This document shows positions 10,092-21,455 of a DNA stretch of 64,000 bases, one piece after another. Position 1 is the stretch's first letter; the number at the start of each line of letters is the position of its first letter. Source of the DNA: Yponomeuta sedellus (Eukaryota > Arthropoda > Insecta > Lepidoptera > Yponomeutidae); NCBI GenBank assembly GCA_934045075.1, contig OW203736.1, positions 18,798,805 to 18,862,804 of the forward strand, read 5' to 3'. The notes under the pieces were generated by a model. It did no database searches. It was not told the DNA's origin and was given only the letters and a program-made list of their open reading frames with translations. Made by a program: the position numbers and the translations under genes.

Positions 10092-11900
10092 TCTTTATGT
10101 CTATGAGTATACAGTCTAATATCGTGTAAAACAACTTATTTTTTCCGATGTTTCGTGATTTCGTCTCGTTCGCACTCGTTTGACCGTCCTCTGCGCCTTG
10201 CTCGTTCGCATACAATGAAACCAGTTGCGAACGAGGACCGTTTCGAAGACCTGTTTTCGTTCCAGAAAAAACGGTTGCGTTTCGTCGTCGGAAAATCGGA
10301 CAACGACCCACTCCTAGTCCGGAGGGCCAGGTGGTCCAGAACTAAAGTATACCTAGGGCTGTCACAGTTACATAATAACTTTCAGTATAAGCAAAGTTTA
10401 TTTTCTATCATCATGTTATTTATTATTAAAGATACCTACCAGTTTTAATAAGCTATTTATTAGTATGACTACGTATATTGTCCATCTATTCTACTACAGG
10501 CTAATATTATACGTTTACTCAAATATGTAATTATAGGATAGAAATGGGTTGGAATGAAAATATTAAAATAGATTTCCACAACCAGACGTGACAAAGGGTC
10601 AAGAACGAACTTGTCATAACCTGATTCCGATTTCATATTTTTAGTACTTCATGGCTATCTTACAGGGTCGCGTTTCATACATAATACTACAATTTATAGT
10701 TTATGTACCTACAACTGGTTCATACTGGTTAATCGCTATGCAATGTATTTTCGAATCGAATTTTCATAGTAAACCATGATTATTATAGTTCTATAAAACA
10801 GGCGTTAGTCGTTTAGTTATACTATTAAAATACTATAGTCATACTACTAAAAGACTAATATGTGTGCTTAACTTCGACATATATGTTAGGCAGATGTTCA
10901 CCGGTGGTCTGTTTATAAGTGTTCTCTGGTGGTCTTCAGATTCTGATAAGGGCTTGCTGAATCAGAATTTTTGCGGAGTTCTTGTGTGTGGGTAGAATCT
11001 GTGAAAGTTGTCTAGGGCTATCACATTTGTGTACATATTTATTTTCCAATTCCCGTTGTGTACAAAGTCTCTTTTCACTCAGTCATATCAATGCTTCAAA
11101 TGCTTCTTCTTTTAAACAGGGTTAGACATGATTTAGTGAAACGTTGTTTTTTCTAAAACTAAGCTTAACAGCAACTTAGTACTGAGATTGCTTTATGTTA
11201 AGTATAGATTACGATTCATACTTTGTTCCGATTTCCCAATTTAAAGAACAGCAACGTAAGGATAATATTTAAAATTGTAACTATCACCTACAAATATTTA
11301 TGATGCTTGAGTAAGCATTGTATTTTTTAAGGCAACTGTAAAAGTCTATTGAACACATTTGTGCGCTTGGTTTTATTAAATAATATTTTTTACCATGTGA
11401 GTTTGACAGCCCTGACTGATATCATGTTCCGACTTGTTTCCATGTGTTAAGTTGAATATGTGTAGGTAAAATATTGAAACGAAAGCATTTTCTCGCCTAT
11501 AAAACGTGGTGCATTTGTTTGATCAATTATATTCAGCTTCAGTAACATCAAGAGATCAACACTCCAGAAGTAATCCAGATCTACATACAAAAACGTGAGT
11601 AAGTAACCTTCTTTTTTTATATTTTGTTTCCAAATTGGGACCTCGCTACGGACCTGGCCTTTGGCCCGCCGGCTGGTGACAATGAGGACTTCATTATCTT
11701 GGCTTCTAATGACTTGGAACACCAAGTCCTCGTCCGACGTGATGTTCCACTGTGGGGTGGTCCGGTGGTGACTTGGTGTATCTCGTGTCAATCTTACAAT
11801 TTTGCCCCTTGTATTGTAGCTATTATACACTGTTAATTATGTACTTGTCATTTCTCAGAGTTAATCCAGTAATTAAAGTTTCCTCTCCCATTTCATTACA
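10092..11900. other. gene-free stretch between Gypsy element and Polinton copy 1
   Basis: I find no gene that holds up. This may be the non-coding left part of Polinton copy 1, which in copy 2 is about 2.6 kb long, but I could not find the left terminal repeat. A short coding-like piece around 11640-11830 reads on the minus strand as DEDLVFQVIRSQDNEV but matches nothing I recognise. A donor-like GTGAGTAAG occurs at 11594. Confidence 0.35.
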
Positions 11901-11959
11901 CTTCACCGACTATGCGTATTCAAGCTGACTTTATTTTCTTATTGCGGTTTTTCCTCAGG

Positions 11960-12975
11960 TCGGACTCGGAGGTTGAATCGATATACACTGAGCAGCCGCG
12001 TGAAAAGAAGCAACGTACTGCACCTGCACCTGTGCCTAAGCGCCGAACAACCGCTGCAGCGGAAAATTCAAAGTACGTGAGTCGTTTTTTTTTATGGGTC
12101 ATTTTTATATAGGTCTCACTGCAGGGCAAAAGCCTTCTCTCTGAGAGAGACTGCGTGGCTTTCTTGGCAAGCGTGCTCACGTCCGTGTTGTTTGCATAGC
12201 TCTCGGATGACGACGATGACGTGTTGGCAACTGCATCTCATCACTCCGTCACATCCTCGCTCACCACAAAGGTCGCTGACGGCTCGCTGCGACGGACTGC
12301 ACCTCTGGAGGGGGAGTACTTTGTGGAAGTAAAGGTGTATCTCACGCGGGACGCCAAGCAGCAGGACCACTGGAAGAAGGCCCAGTTCCTGCTGAAAGCG
12401 CAGCTCGACCGTGGGACACCTGCGTGGGACCAGCTCCAGGGCTTCATCCGACTCGTGAAACCGCTGTTTAAAGACTCCGAACCCACATTTTACGGTGACG
12501 CAGTTAAATATAAGTAAATCGTCGCTGTAAAATGCCTGTTAGGTGTTTTACAATTGTATTATTATGGGTCATAGGTTAGATTAGGTTTTAATTAAAGGCG
12601 GGTGGTGTCCGTCTTGTGAAGGAGCGTAAGACCAGCGAGTTCGACCTATTCGGGGTGCTCTCGGACGACGACGACGACGTGTTGGCAACTGCATCTCATC
12701 ACTCCGTCACATCCTCGCTCACCACAAAGGTCGCTGACGGCTCTCTGCGACGGACTGCACCTCTGGAGGGGGAGTACTTTGTGGAAGTAAAGGTGTATCT
12801 CACGCGGGACGCCAAGCAGCAGGACCACTGGAAGAAGGCGCAGTTCCTGCTGAAAGCGCAGCTCGACCGTGGGACACCTGCGTGGGACCAGCTCTAGGGC
12901 TTCATCGGACGCGTGAAACCGCTGTTTAAAGACTCCGAACCCACACATTACGGTGACGCAGTTAAATATAAGTAA
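11960..12975 (+). pseudogene. Polinton copy 1 first small gene, disrupted
   Basis: The N-terminal exon starts after an acceptor (TTTTTCCTCAG) at 11959 with SDSEVES and ends at the donor GTACGTGAG at 12072. The equivalent exon of copy 2 starts SDSEFEFS. The C-terminal part exists twice (12199-12517 and 12616-12975) because of a tandem duplication. The first copy lost its 5' part next to a SINE fragment. The second keeps the upstream segment (KTSEFDLFGVL) but has a premature TAG at about 12895. Shared features with copy 2 are DLFG(V/I)L, a (V/I)ELKVY-like strand and a WKKA motif. The function is unknown. Confidence 0.7.
12113..12199 (-). repeat. SINE 3'-end fragment
   Basis: On the minus strand it reads AGAAGGCTTTTGCCCTGCAG then TGAGACCTATATA. 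This closely resembles the 3' end of the SINE at 31440-31745. It sits where the coding sequence of the first Polinton gene should continue and explains the loss of that exon's 5' part. Confidence 0.65.
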
Positions 12976-13015
12976 ATCGTCGCTGTAAAACGCCTGTTAG
13001 GTGTTTTACGTTTGA
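12199..13015 (+). repeat. 458-bp-period tandem duplication
   Basis: The segment from CTCTCGGA(T/C)GACGACGA to the 3' untranslated sequence TGTTAGGTGTTTTAC is present twice, from 12199 and from 12658. Copies are nearly identical with scattered substitutions, including the stop-creating change in the second copy. The duplication covers the C-terminal exon of the first small Polinton gene and its downstream sequence. Confidence 0.85.
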
Positions 13016-13053
13016 GTGCTGCGTTTGAGTGTACGTTTCAAATTTGCGTGATA

Positions 13054-16000
13054 ATGCCGTACTGTACTGCATGTGTAGTCCAAGTAGAGAAAAAAAACTG
13101 GGTGGGTCATGCACGCAGTACTGCTCACAAAGAGAAAAGCAGCGTACCTCTAAACGATGGTGTAGTTCTGATTGCGTCTGCTTTTCGAGGTCGTATAGCT
13201 ACTTATAAGATTCTTGCGACTGATTTAGAGAACTGTTTGCCAGAGACGTTTATCACGGAAATCTCCCCCAAAATTGAGAAACTTTTACGGGATTCGCTTG
13301 CAAAACATGTAAACGTAAAGGTAAACTTCGAGTTTTTCAGTAACTTCGTTCTCTTTAAAAACGAAGGTCAAGAGGTAAAATCCTTCTCGACAAAGAATGT
13401 TGCATTACATCGTAACTTTGACTTTGCAAAGCTAATAGGTAAAACGGTAGCCTGTTTAAAAAAGAAAATAGAAGAGTTTGAAGAGCGTGACAGTGGGTGG
13501 ACATTTCTCAATAATCTTTTCTTGGAAATAAACATCAACAAGTACGAACCTATTTATGGAGCTGCTCGTATCGACTTGCCACCGGTTATTAAAAACAAGA
13601 AAGCGTGTCTCAACATGCAAAATAAAGATGACGCTTGTTTCTTGTGGAGTATTGTCGCTGCACTTCATACTCCTAAAGGTAGGGCCGATCGTACGTCTTC
13701 GTACCCCCATTTTACCAAAGTGCTGAATACTGCTGATTTGAGCCTTCCAGTTACTCTAGCGGACGTTAAATCGTTCGAGACCTACAATACAAACATAAGC
13801 GTTAACATATATGCGTTGAAAAATACCAAGGGTATTGTTGGACCCATTTACAGACCGGAACACAAGTATAGGACGACACGCGTTAATTTGCTGTTATTAG
13901 AGAAAGGAAACCGCACTCATTACGTTTTAATTAAAAATCTAGCTCGGCTTGTTCGCAGTCAGATGACTAAACATCATGGTAAATCGTATTTCTGTGAAGA
14001 CTGTCTCCAATTTCTATCATCCGAGCAAACCCTACAAAACCATTTATGTAGTGGTGTTGCTACAGTGCTTCCTGGGAAAGGAACTTTTCTTGGGTTTTTC
14101 TTTTTTTTTTTGGGTTGGGTTTTTTCTTTTTTTCACGGGTTAGTGCATTAAAAATAAAAATAGTGTAACTTTTCTTGAATTCAAACACTTTGCTCATAAG
14201 CAAGATATGCCTTTTGCTATTTATGCAGACTTTGAAACGCTTCTCGTTCCTTATCAAGGATGTCAGCAAAATCCTGATTTGAGTTACACATATAACGCAA
14301 AGAAACACGTACCAATTGCATTCGCATACCATGTTGTTTGCTCATTTGATACTAATTTAAATCGATTTGTTCAGTACCGTGGCTCTGACTGTGCTCAAAA
14401 ATTTGTTAAACTACTCGTTCGAGAAGTGAGAACAATATACAGTATTGTTAATAAAAACATCCCTATAACATTTACAAGCGAAAATGTAAAAGATTATGCG
14501 GAAGCAGATTGTTGTCACATCTGTGATCGCCTAATATTTACAGACAAAGTTAGAGATCACTGTCATCTGACAGGTCGTTATCGCGGTGCGGCACATGCAT
14601 ATTGTAACTTGAAATTTCGAGTTCCCAAACTAGTTCCGATGTTTTTTCATAACCTCGCAGGATATGACTGTCATTTGTTCATTAAAGAACTGAGTGACCT
14701 TTGCGGACCGATAAAAAATATTCCAAAAAACAAAGAGAAATACATTTCGTTCACGAGTTTTTTCAAATTTCTGAAGACGAATTTGCTCAAATACGATTCG
14801 TTGACTCGTATAAATTTTTGGGCACGAGTTTACAAAAGTTGGCAAAAGGCTTGCACAAAAATGACTTTACTTATCTTTCGCGTTATTTCCCAAAATCAGT
14901 TTGAGTTACTTACACGCAAAGGGATGTACCCCTACGATTATGACTTGTTGGAAAATGTTTGCAGATAAACAACTACCTGATAAGTCGTTGTTCTACAATT
15001 CTATGGCTGACGAACACATATCGGACGAAGAGTATGCGCACGCTCAAAATGTGTGGCAAACTTTCGAAATTGAAAACATGGGCAAATATACAGACCTTTA
15101 TGTGAAGACTGATGTGCTGTTATTAACAGACGTCTTCGAAAACTTCAGGAAGACATGTAAGACGCATTACAACTTAGATCCAGCCTTCTACCTAACTTCT
15201 CCAAGTTTGTCATTTGATGCAATGCTTCTAAAACGGGGATCCAATTAGAACTTATAGATAACTTGGAAATTATTCGCATGATTCAAAAGGGTATCAGAGG
15301 TGGCATTTGCATGTGTTCCAAAAGACACTCGCAAGCAAACAATTCATATATGGAGACGTACGATCCAACTAAACGAGACTCATTTTTGGTATACATTGAC
15401 TGTAACAATTTATACGGATACAGCATGTGCCAGTCCTTGCCGATTTCGGATTTTAGTTTTTTAAGTGAATCTGAAATCGAAAACTTGAATGTTGAAGACA
15501 TTCCCAATGATGCTCCACAAGGTTACATATTAGAAGTAGACTTATTGTACCCTGATGAGTTACACGATGCGCATAGCGATTACCCATTTTGTGCTGAGAA
15601 ATTCATTCCTCCTGGAGGTAAGACACCTAAATTGACTCCGAACTTGTACGATAAATTTTACTACGTGATACATTACGTTCACCTCAAAACATGTCTGGCA
15701 AACGGATTGATCCTCGCTAAAGTTCATAGAGTTATAACATTTCGCCAGAGAGCTTTTTTGAAAGAATACATCGATTTAAACACGGAACTAAGAAAAAAAG
15801 CGGTCACTCAGTTCCAGCAAGACCTGTTCAAGTTAAATAATAACTCTATTTTCGGAAAAACGCTAGAGTATAGTGAAAAACGCGTTAATGTTAAACTTGT
15901 TACACAATGGCATGATAAAATAAACAAAACAAAAAAACATGATACCGCTGACAAATTGATTGCTCGGTTAAACTTCCATAGCGCAAGCGTATTTTCCGAA

Positions 16001-16634
16001 AACTTAGTCGCTATTCAAATGAAACCGGAAAGAGTAATTTTGAACAAACCAATTTATGTGGGTTTTCAGTGCTGGAGCTGTCTAAGAGTCACATGTATGA
16101 CTTTCACGATTCGGTAATTAAGCCTAAGTATGGAAATCAAGTACAGCTTTGTTACACCGACACTGACAGCTTTGTTTATGAAATTCAAATCGAAGATTTT
16201 ATAGAGATATGAAAGAATCCTTGATGGATTTTTTTGGTACAAGCAATAACGAACCTCGAAACCAGTTCGGCCTACCATTGGTAAACAAAAAAGTGCCTGG
16301 TTTATTTAAAGATGAATTGGGGGGGAAAGTTTTGACCGAATTCATTGGTTTGCGCTCAAAATTATATTGCATAAAAGCCACTGAGCTGGTAATAAAGAAA
16401 TCCAAAGGGGTGAAAAAGTGCGTAGTCCGAGATTTAGCTGCAAGCGATTATCGTGAAGTGTTGCTGAACTAGTTTATTAACTAGTCAGACGAAAGCAAAA
16501 TCTTTTCAAGTCTATAAAACACGAAATATTTACCCAGTCTGTAAATAAAATTGCTTTGTCTAATACAGACGATAAAAGATGTTAATGCCGGACAAAGTGT
16601 CCACTGTAGCCTGGGGGCACAACTCTTTATTTTA
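13054..16634 (+). pseudogene. Polinton copy 1 protein-primed type B DNA polymerase, broken
   Basis: The frame starts at ATG 13054 with a C2H2-like module (YCTACVVQ...GHARSTAHK). Recognisable parts in order are exonuclease motif I (YADFET), an HNH/endonuclease VII-like motif (CHICD...VRDHCHLTG), exonuclease motif II (HNLAGYD), polymerase motif A (YIDCNNLYG), motif B (NNSIFGKT) and motif C (YTDTDSF). Breaks seen against the intact copy: an 85-bp insertion at 14093-14177, frameshifts near 14760 and 14890, frame changes near 14945 and 15240, another near 16064, a stop at about 16209, and a further shift near 16470. No active polymerase is expected. The role in intact elements is replication of linear element DNA. 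Confidence 0.9.
14093..14177 (-). mobile_element. 85-bp insertion with 11-bp target duplication in the polymerase
   Basis: AACTTTTCTTG occurs at 14082-14092 and again at 14167-14177. The sequence between is absent from the intact polymerase gene at 49862-53368. On the minus strand the insert has long adenine-rich runs, as expected of a short retroposed fragment. Its length is not a multiple of three, and it introduces stops. Confidence 0.75.
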
Positions 16635-17322
16635 AATATAACACTTATTGAAATGGTTTAAAGATGACTCTTGTATTAAGTTATACCTATGTAAGTAATT
16701 TTAGTATAAGCACATTAAGAAAAAAAACATTAAATCTAGTTTTTCTGAATTTTGAATTTGTGTACATTTTAAGCTAATATTGTAGATAGACATTTAAATA
16801 CCTACCTACACTAAAATAAACGTTTTTATCTGAAACAAATACCTGTGTTCATACTTATTCCATATCCTTGATGGGTTTGATCAAGACCTGACCTGCTTTG
16901 GCTGTGTCATCAAATTCTTCATTTCACTTCCACCTCAAGCAAGACCGAACCTGTCGCAATTGTGTCATCAAGACGTCCTTTGTTTAAACTAAATTTGCGA
17001 GCTCGCGCGCATGAAGCGCGCGGGAGGGGGGCCACCCGCGACGATGTTATGCATCGTCGTATAACATGGCATACAGCGGGGAGAGGTAGCTCTGGTTATA
17101 TTGGTCGGACAACTCTTTCGAATAATGATGACTATTGATGACGCAGCTTGACTGAGTCCGTAATTCATTCGCAAGTTAACATCGATAGCATCGAGACGAG
17201 TTACTGTGCTGATAAAATATTGTTATTTTGGTAAGTTGAAACCTTTCTACTTTGAATAAATATCTAACTTCTTTTTAATTTTGTCGATACTAAAATCTAT
17301 TATTTATTTTCAGATCACCAAG
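16635..17322. other. gene-free stretch downstream of the copy 1 polymerase
   Basis: No coding region. A GC-rich inverted repeat (GAGCTCGCGCGC with GCGCGC) is at 16999-17024. A donor-like GGTAAGTTG at about 17230 and an acceptor TTATTTTCAG at 17313 suggest that an upstream exon of the next gene existed, as in copy 2. No ATG was found in that putative exon. Confidence 0.4.
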
Positions 17323-17685
17323 ATGACCTACAGCCCGACGATAAGGGACTCTTTCTTCTACGGCCAGCATTTACTGACCGGATTCGAGAGCGAGGATGTG
17401 GAAGAAGTTGGGGCTCCAGAACCTCCCCCGCGAAATCCGAACAAGCGAGTGCGGCCTTCCAAGAAAAAGACGCAAAATACAACTTCCTACATTGTGAAGA
17501 AATCGCGGCGTAAAGGTTTGCGAATGATAAAAATCAAAGTGATTGACTTATCCAGTGACAGTGAAGTGGAAACGTCGAATGCGCAGTATATGGTGATGGA
17601 ACATACCGACGAGATAATGGACATGACCGAAAATTTACTTGACAGAATGAGTAGGAAGTTAACTAATAATAGTAATGATTACTAA
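17323..17685 (+). CDS. Polinton copy 1 second small protein, unknown function
   Basis: The ATG at 17323 lies nine bases after a splice acceptor and opens a frame to 17685. The copy 2 homologue is spliced (54316-54787). Conserved pieces are an acidic segment after a glycine-phenylalanine pair (GFESEDVEE here, GFDSDVEE there), a basic middle (KKSRRKGLRMIKIKV), and a C-terminus with DEIMDM followed by an amphipathic helix. It has no membrane segment or signal peptide. The family is not known to me. Conservation between two diverged elements and its fixed place between the polymerase and the leftward gene block argue for a real gene. A nucleic-acid-associated role is only a guess from its charge. 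Confidence 0.65.
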   Translation: MTYSPTIRDSFFYGQHLLTGFESEDVEEVGAPEPPPRNPNKRVRPSKKKTQNTTSYIVKKSRRKGLRMIKIKVIDLSSDSEVETSNAQYMVMEHTDEIMDMTENLLDRMSRKLTNNSNDY

Positions 17686-17984
17686 AAATGTGAAGAATTA
17701 TTTTTTCTTTGTATTTCGCTAGGTAACTAGCATTATGCAATAATTCTGTAATACTATAAATAAATTTAACTGTGTCAAATATTATTAATCTTAGTTATAA
17801 GTAGAATAAGTGTTACCGATGTTAAAATGCGAATAATTTAAATATAATATCTTAAACTAAACTGACTTTTGTTTTCTTTTTCTCAGTCAATAAAACAAGA
17901 ACATATAAAATTACGTAGTAACACATTTATTTTTCATAAAATAATAATTAAATACAAATTCAATGGTAAGAAGTTAATTAAAAA
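17686..17984. other. convergent intergenic region with polyadenylation-like signals
   Basis: The rightward small gene and the leftward 163-aa gene meet here. AATAAA-like words occur on the plus strand (around 17757) and on the minus strand. Nothing else was found. Confidence 0.4.
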
Positions 17985-18476
17985 TTATATTGACACTGTA
18001 TTGTCAACACACCATCTTCTTATACATATAACATTTTTTAATGCACAGTAATCGTTATGAATCAGACAGTTATACTTACTACATTTATTCGTACAATAAT
18101 AAGAAATTAAGGTCTTAAGATTAGGTATATCCATTTCGCCAACATCCTTTACAATGCTATTCGGACATAGATCCTGAACCCATTTACATTTATCAATCCC
18201 CTTTGCAACTAAAGTTTTACCAGATAGGGATAACTTAATCATACTCTTAAATTCTTTATAGCTTATTAATCCTTCACTCCAGTAGATTCCTCGATTTTTC
18301 CCGAGCCAAACAACTTGTTTCTTTTCTTCGTCAGTCAAATGTTTGAAAGGAAATGGAGGTTTTATTAAAAAAACTTCTGTACTTTCACTTGCTGCCGTAG
18401 CAAATTCTTTGACAATAAAATTATTTTTGTAGTCTTTAAAGCCTTGTAAATCTACAAAAATGTATTCCGGATTCAT
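17985..18476 (-). CDS. Polinton 163-aa conserved protein, possible exonuclease fold
   Basis: The open frame matches the 162-aa protein at 54896-55384. It begins PEYIFVDLQGFKDYKNNF, then has KPPFPF, VWLGKNRGIYW and VAKGIDKCKWV, and ends in a cysteine and histidine cluster (NKCSKYNC, HNDYCALKNV). The FVDLQGF start followed by a later (V)KG.(D/E)K..W strand recalls the layout of DEDD 3'-5' exonucleases. This is inference, because not all acidic residues of that family are evident. Its start overlaps the stop of the capsid gene by four bases (ATGA). It is intact in both elements. Confidence 0.7.
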   Translation of the reverse strand: MNPEYIFVDLQGFKDYKNNFIVKEFATAASESTEVFLIKPPFPFKHLTDEEKKQVVWLGKNRGIYWSEGLISYKEFKSMIKLSLSGKTLVAKGIDKCKWVQDLCPNSIVKDVGEMDIPNLKTLISYYCTNKCSKYNCLIHNDYCALKNVICIRRWCVDNTVSI

Positions 18477-19681
18477 GATATTTTCTTCACTACACTGGTA
18501 AGAGGTTTATATTCTATAACACAATCGTTCAATATTAAACAGTACGCACTTGTTTTGTCTGGTATTGCTATCTCGCTCTCAATTTCAACACGAACGTCGA
18601 CAGGTCCAGTCTTCAGCGTATCGTTCTGACGACAGCAATCAATTACAAATAATGGAGTTTTTTCTTTGAAGTCGATGTAATTTAACAGGGGTTCCGGAAG
18701 ACGGCTGTAGTAAGACTGTTGAAATTTAGCATACAACTCGTATAATAAAGCATAATTGTCATTGCTAAATTTAACGTTTAGGTTTTCATACGGGAAGTAG
18801 GTTGAGTTTAAAAACACTTTTAACTTGCGTGACAAGTTACAATGATCGAATCGGGACATATCCTGAAATCCATTATTTTTTTTTGCGGTCTTTCTGTAAT
18901 CCAATGATAACGTACCTTGGCTTTTCTATCTGTGATGGATGAAGTTTTGATTGCCCATGTATGCTTCGTTGTTTGAGGTAAAAGTGGATATTCATAAAGA
19001 TCCCAGTTTCTGAACGCTACGTTAATAGCTCTGTCTCTTTCTAAATACCTAAGCAAGTTGATTCTCTCTCGGTCAGACACCTTAACGTGGATCACCCGCC
19101 ACATAATTTTATCGATTACGATATCTTCTCATTATTATTTAATTTAATTGCATTCATGTTGGTATTGCTTCGCAAAAGTATAAGCTCGTGCTTGCAATTT
19201 ATTATAATTTTTTTTGTAATCCTCCGCAAACCCGGATTCTATTGAGTGGGAGACAGCCTGAAAAACTTCCTCCCATTGTGTTTTTAATACCGTCAATGCT
19301 CCAACCCCATGCATAAGACATTTTTGATTCGCTTTCATTCATTGATAATAAACATTTCATTGTGGTTGTTATGCCTGCATTCTTAATCTTATCGATTTCA
19401 ACCCCATTTAATTCGTACCGAATATCTTGAAATAAAAATAGTATTGGGTTATTTATTAATTGAAACTCGGTCACTTTGGCTTTAGTTTCACTGTTGATTA
19501 CGCTGATCCTTCCTTCTACGTATAAAGTACTCTCCGACGGTAGAATGTAAAGGTCTTGCTGGTTAATTGGAATCCGTGTCTCATCGTTCCTTTTGTAGCT
19601 GCTTACATAAGGCTTGTAGGAATGAATCTGAATACTTTCAATGCTGTTGTCTTGTACAAAAGGTTCTGCTACATTAAGCAT
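18473..19681 (-). pseudogene. Polinton copy 1 major capsid protein, frameshifted
   Basis: The sequence matches the 404-aa major capsid protein at 55381-56595. The N-terminal part (from ATG 19681) contains NSIESIQIHSYKPY and RIPINQQDLY, and the C-terminal part contains FVIDCCRQND and GPVDVRVEIES. The frame changes near 19240-19200 and 19100, and again near 18890-18820, so no full-length protein can be made. Intact versions form the double-jelly-roll capsid shell. The stop overlaps the start of the 163-aa gene. Confidence 0.88.
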
Positions 19682-19682
19682 T

Positions 19683-19826
19683 TTAGTTACTCGACAAATT
19701 TATTAATTTGAGAAATTGTTTATTGGCTTTGGTTAACTTATTTCTTTTTGGTGGTACCTTCGTAATATTTGAAAGCAAACTGCGCTTTCTGCTGGTAGTA
19801 CACAGGTTTTTATTGAAATCAATCAT
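19683..19826 (-). CDS. conserved 47-aa basic microprotein between penton and capsid genes
   Basis: A 47-codon frame starts with the ATG that overlaps the stop codon of the penton-like gene (ATGA, 19823-19826) and ends one base before the capsid start codon. It begins MIDFNKNL and ends with a basic block containing PPKRNKLTKANKQFLK. The same position in copy 2 encodes a 48-aa protein with MIDF, PP, K-rich and LTK.NKQFL in the same order. No predicted membrane segment. The family is unknown. Conservation of both ends across diverged copies is the main evidence that it is translated. A capsid-associated or DNA-binding peptide would fit its charge and neighbours. Confidence 0.75.
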   Translation of the reverse strand: MIDFNKNLCTTSRKRSLLSNITKVPPKRNKLTKANKQFLKLINLSSN

Positions 19827-20495
19827 TTTTTCTTCAGATGTAAGCAAAGCAGTACTTCTTCCCTTCTTAAATTTAGTGGGTTATTATTTAAATCCAAAAT
19901 TCTAATATTAATTGCACTCACACTGTTTTGGATAACTGGGAAATAGATAACGTTTTTAGGAATTTCAATTATTCGATAACCCGGCGGCACATTCGGAGAA
20001 AACTCATAAATTATATGGCTAGGTTTTCCATTAACAAATGATCCGCTCACAATATCACATTCGATTCGGACTATGGCTGATGGTAAAATGTTGATCGGAT
20101 AGGAAGATGTGTGTAATATATTAGCTTTTAATAATACTTTTCCAAATCCTAATGTAACTCCTATTGAGTTCTCCTTATCAAAATGAATGTCTTTGCTACT
20201 AAAAATACTGGTGCTTAAAGTATTATTATTGCAAGTTAATTCCAAAACACAATCATGAACATGTTTCGTTAGGAATTGAATAATATCTTCAAGTTCATAT
20301 GAACCCTTTGGTATTATCACAACCCCATCTTTACCGTAATAGAATTTATTATTTTCTGTGATCAACATTAGGAATTGAATTAAAAGTAGTGAAGTACAAC
20401 AGGCCACACTCATAATCACCATCAGTTTCCAAAGCCGGTGAATAATTTGTTACAAGAGCAGAGTCTGTGCCCGTTATAGACATTGTGAAAGACAT
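19823..20495 (-). pseudogene. Polinton copy 1 penton-like minor capsid protein, frameshifted
   Basis: It is homologous to the 223-aa protein at 56735-57406. The start (MSFTMSITG) is at 20495, and the frame is lost around 20365-20349 after FNSIPNVDHRK. The rest remains open and includes IPKGSYELEDI, IVRIECDIVSG and VPPGYRIIEIPKN. Proteins of this type are single-jelly-roll penton subunits at capsid vertices. The 3' end overlaps the microprotein start by four bases. Confidence 0.85.
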
Positions 20496-20497
20496 AG

Positions 20498-20878
20498 TTA
20501 ACTGACTCGTTTCCAGAAACCTTTCAAAAATTGAAGACATAAATGTCCACAGTTAAACGTGTTGTATGCTTGATATTTAGTATAATTGTAATACAAATCT
20601 GCGCCACTTAGGTATTTAACCAATTCTGTAGGAGGTTTTAAATCTCCGAAACTGTTAAAATATTCACAATAATTATAAATTTTTACGAAGGCTACCCAAT
20701 GCGTTCCAGGGTTGTCAGAACTATCTAAATTAATAATCGCACACTCAATTTGTTTAGGTTTTTGAGGCAAATTATCCCTCATGTATACACCTCTGAAATA
20801 TGGTATATTACTGTTATTAACATATTTCATTATATCTTCATTTGTGAGTGCGCGTCGGGGTAGCCTATTTAGCAGTTT
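20498..20878 (-). pseudogene. Polinton copy 1 adenain-like cysteine protease, probably inactive
   Basis: The frame matches the protease at 57438-57833. The catalytic histidine (GTHWVA) and cysteine (FNCGHLC) are present. The residue matching the acidic member of the triad is asparagine (YFNSFG instead of YFDSYG). The homologous N-terminal segment (KLLNRLPRRAL) is in frame but the start codon present in copy 2 is not; the next ATG is at 20830. Proteases of this kind mature capsid proteins. Loss of the acidic residue and start suggests decay, though asparagine may be tolerated in some relatives. Confidence 0.75.
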
Positions 20879-21455
20879 TTTGTATGTAAACAGAGCCCAC
20901 CACCTTTTTTGTACGGTTTGATGTATAGCCCTTTTCCAATAGCAATTGTCTCCATCATCTTATTATGACGTATTGATTCTTTTAGATTTTCTTGAGCAGA
21001 TTTGGAGTCGTTCACTGCTTTTGCTATTCCAGCTGCACCATCAGCTAATGCACCTACTGCCGAAAGGCAAGCAAATATAGGAAGAAGTGGTAGTATCCCT
21101 CCAATTTTTGGGATTGGTATTATTCGAGGTAGCTGAACTTTCATATTTTTAGAAAACAATTTTTTTGCAGCTAAATGTGCATATTTAATTGCAGATTGTT
21201 TGTTTTTTAGTTTAGCTTTCTTTAATTGTGTACTTATTTTTCTAATACCTGATTTAAAACCAGCACCTGTCTTAACCTTAACTTTCATGATTTTGTTTAC
21301 TAACCACGAAGCAAGTCTTACCCCTCTACTCGCGTCTTTTGCTTTTGATCTAAGTTTTGCCATTTCCATCAATTCTTTATCAGCTGGGTGTCGATTGCGC
21401 GTATCGGTGTATTTAGTATAGGCAATGTCGTGACCCATACAAGCATCGTCTAACT

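Noticed and set aside
11624..11836. Possible gene of Polinton copy 1 on either strand
   Set aside because: The frames are short, have no counterpart in copy 2 and show no motif.
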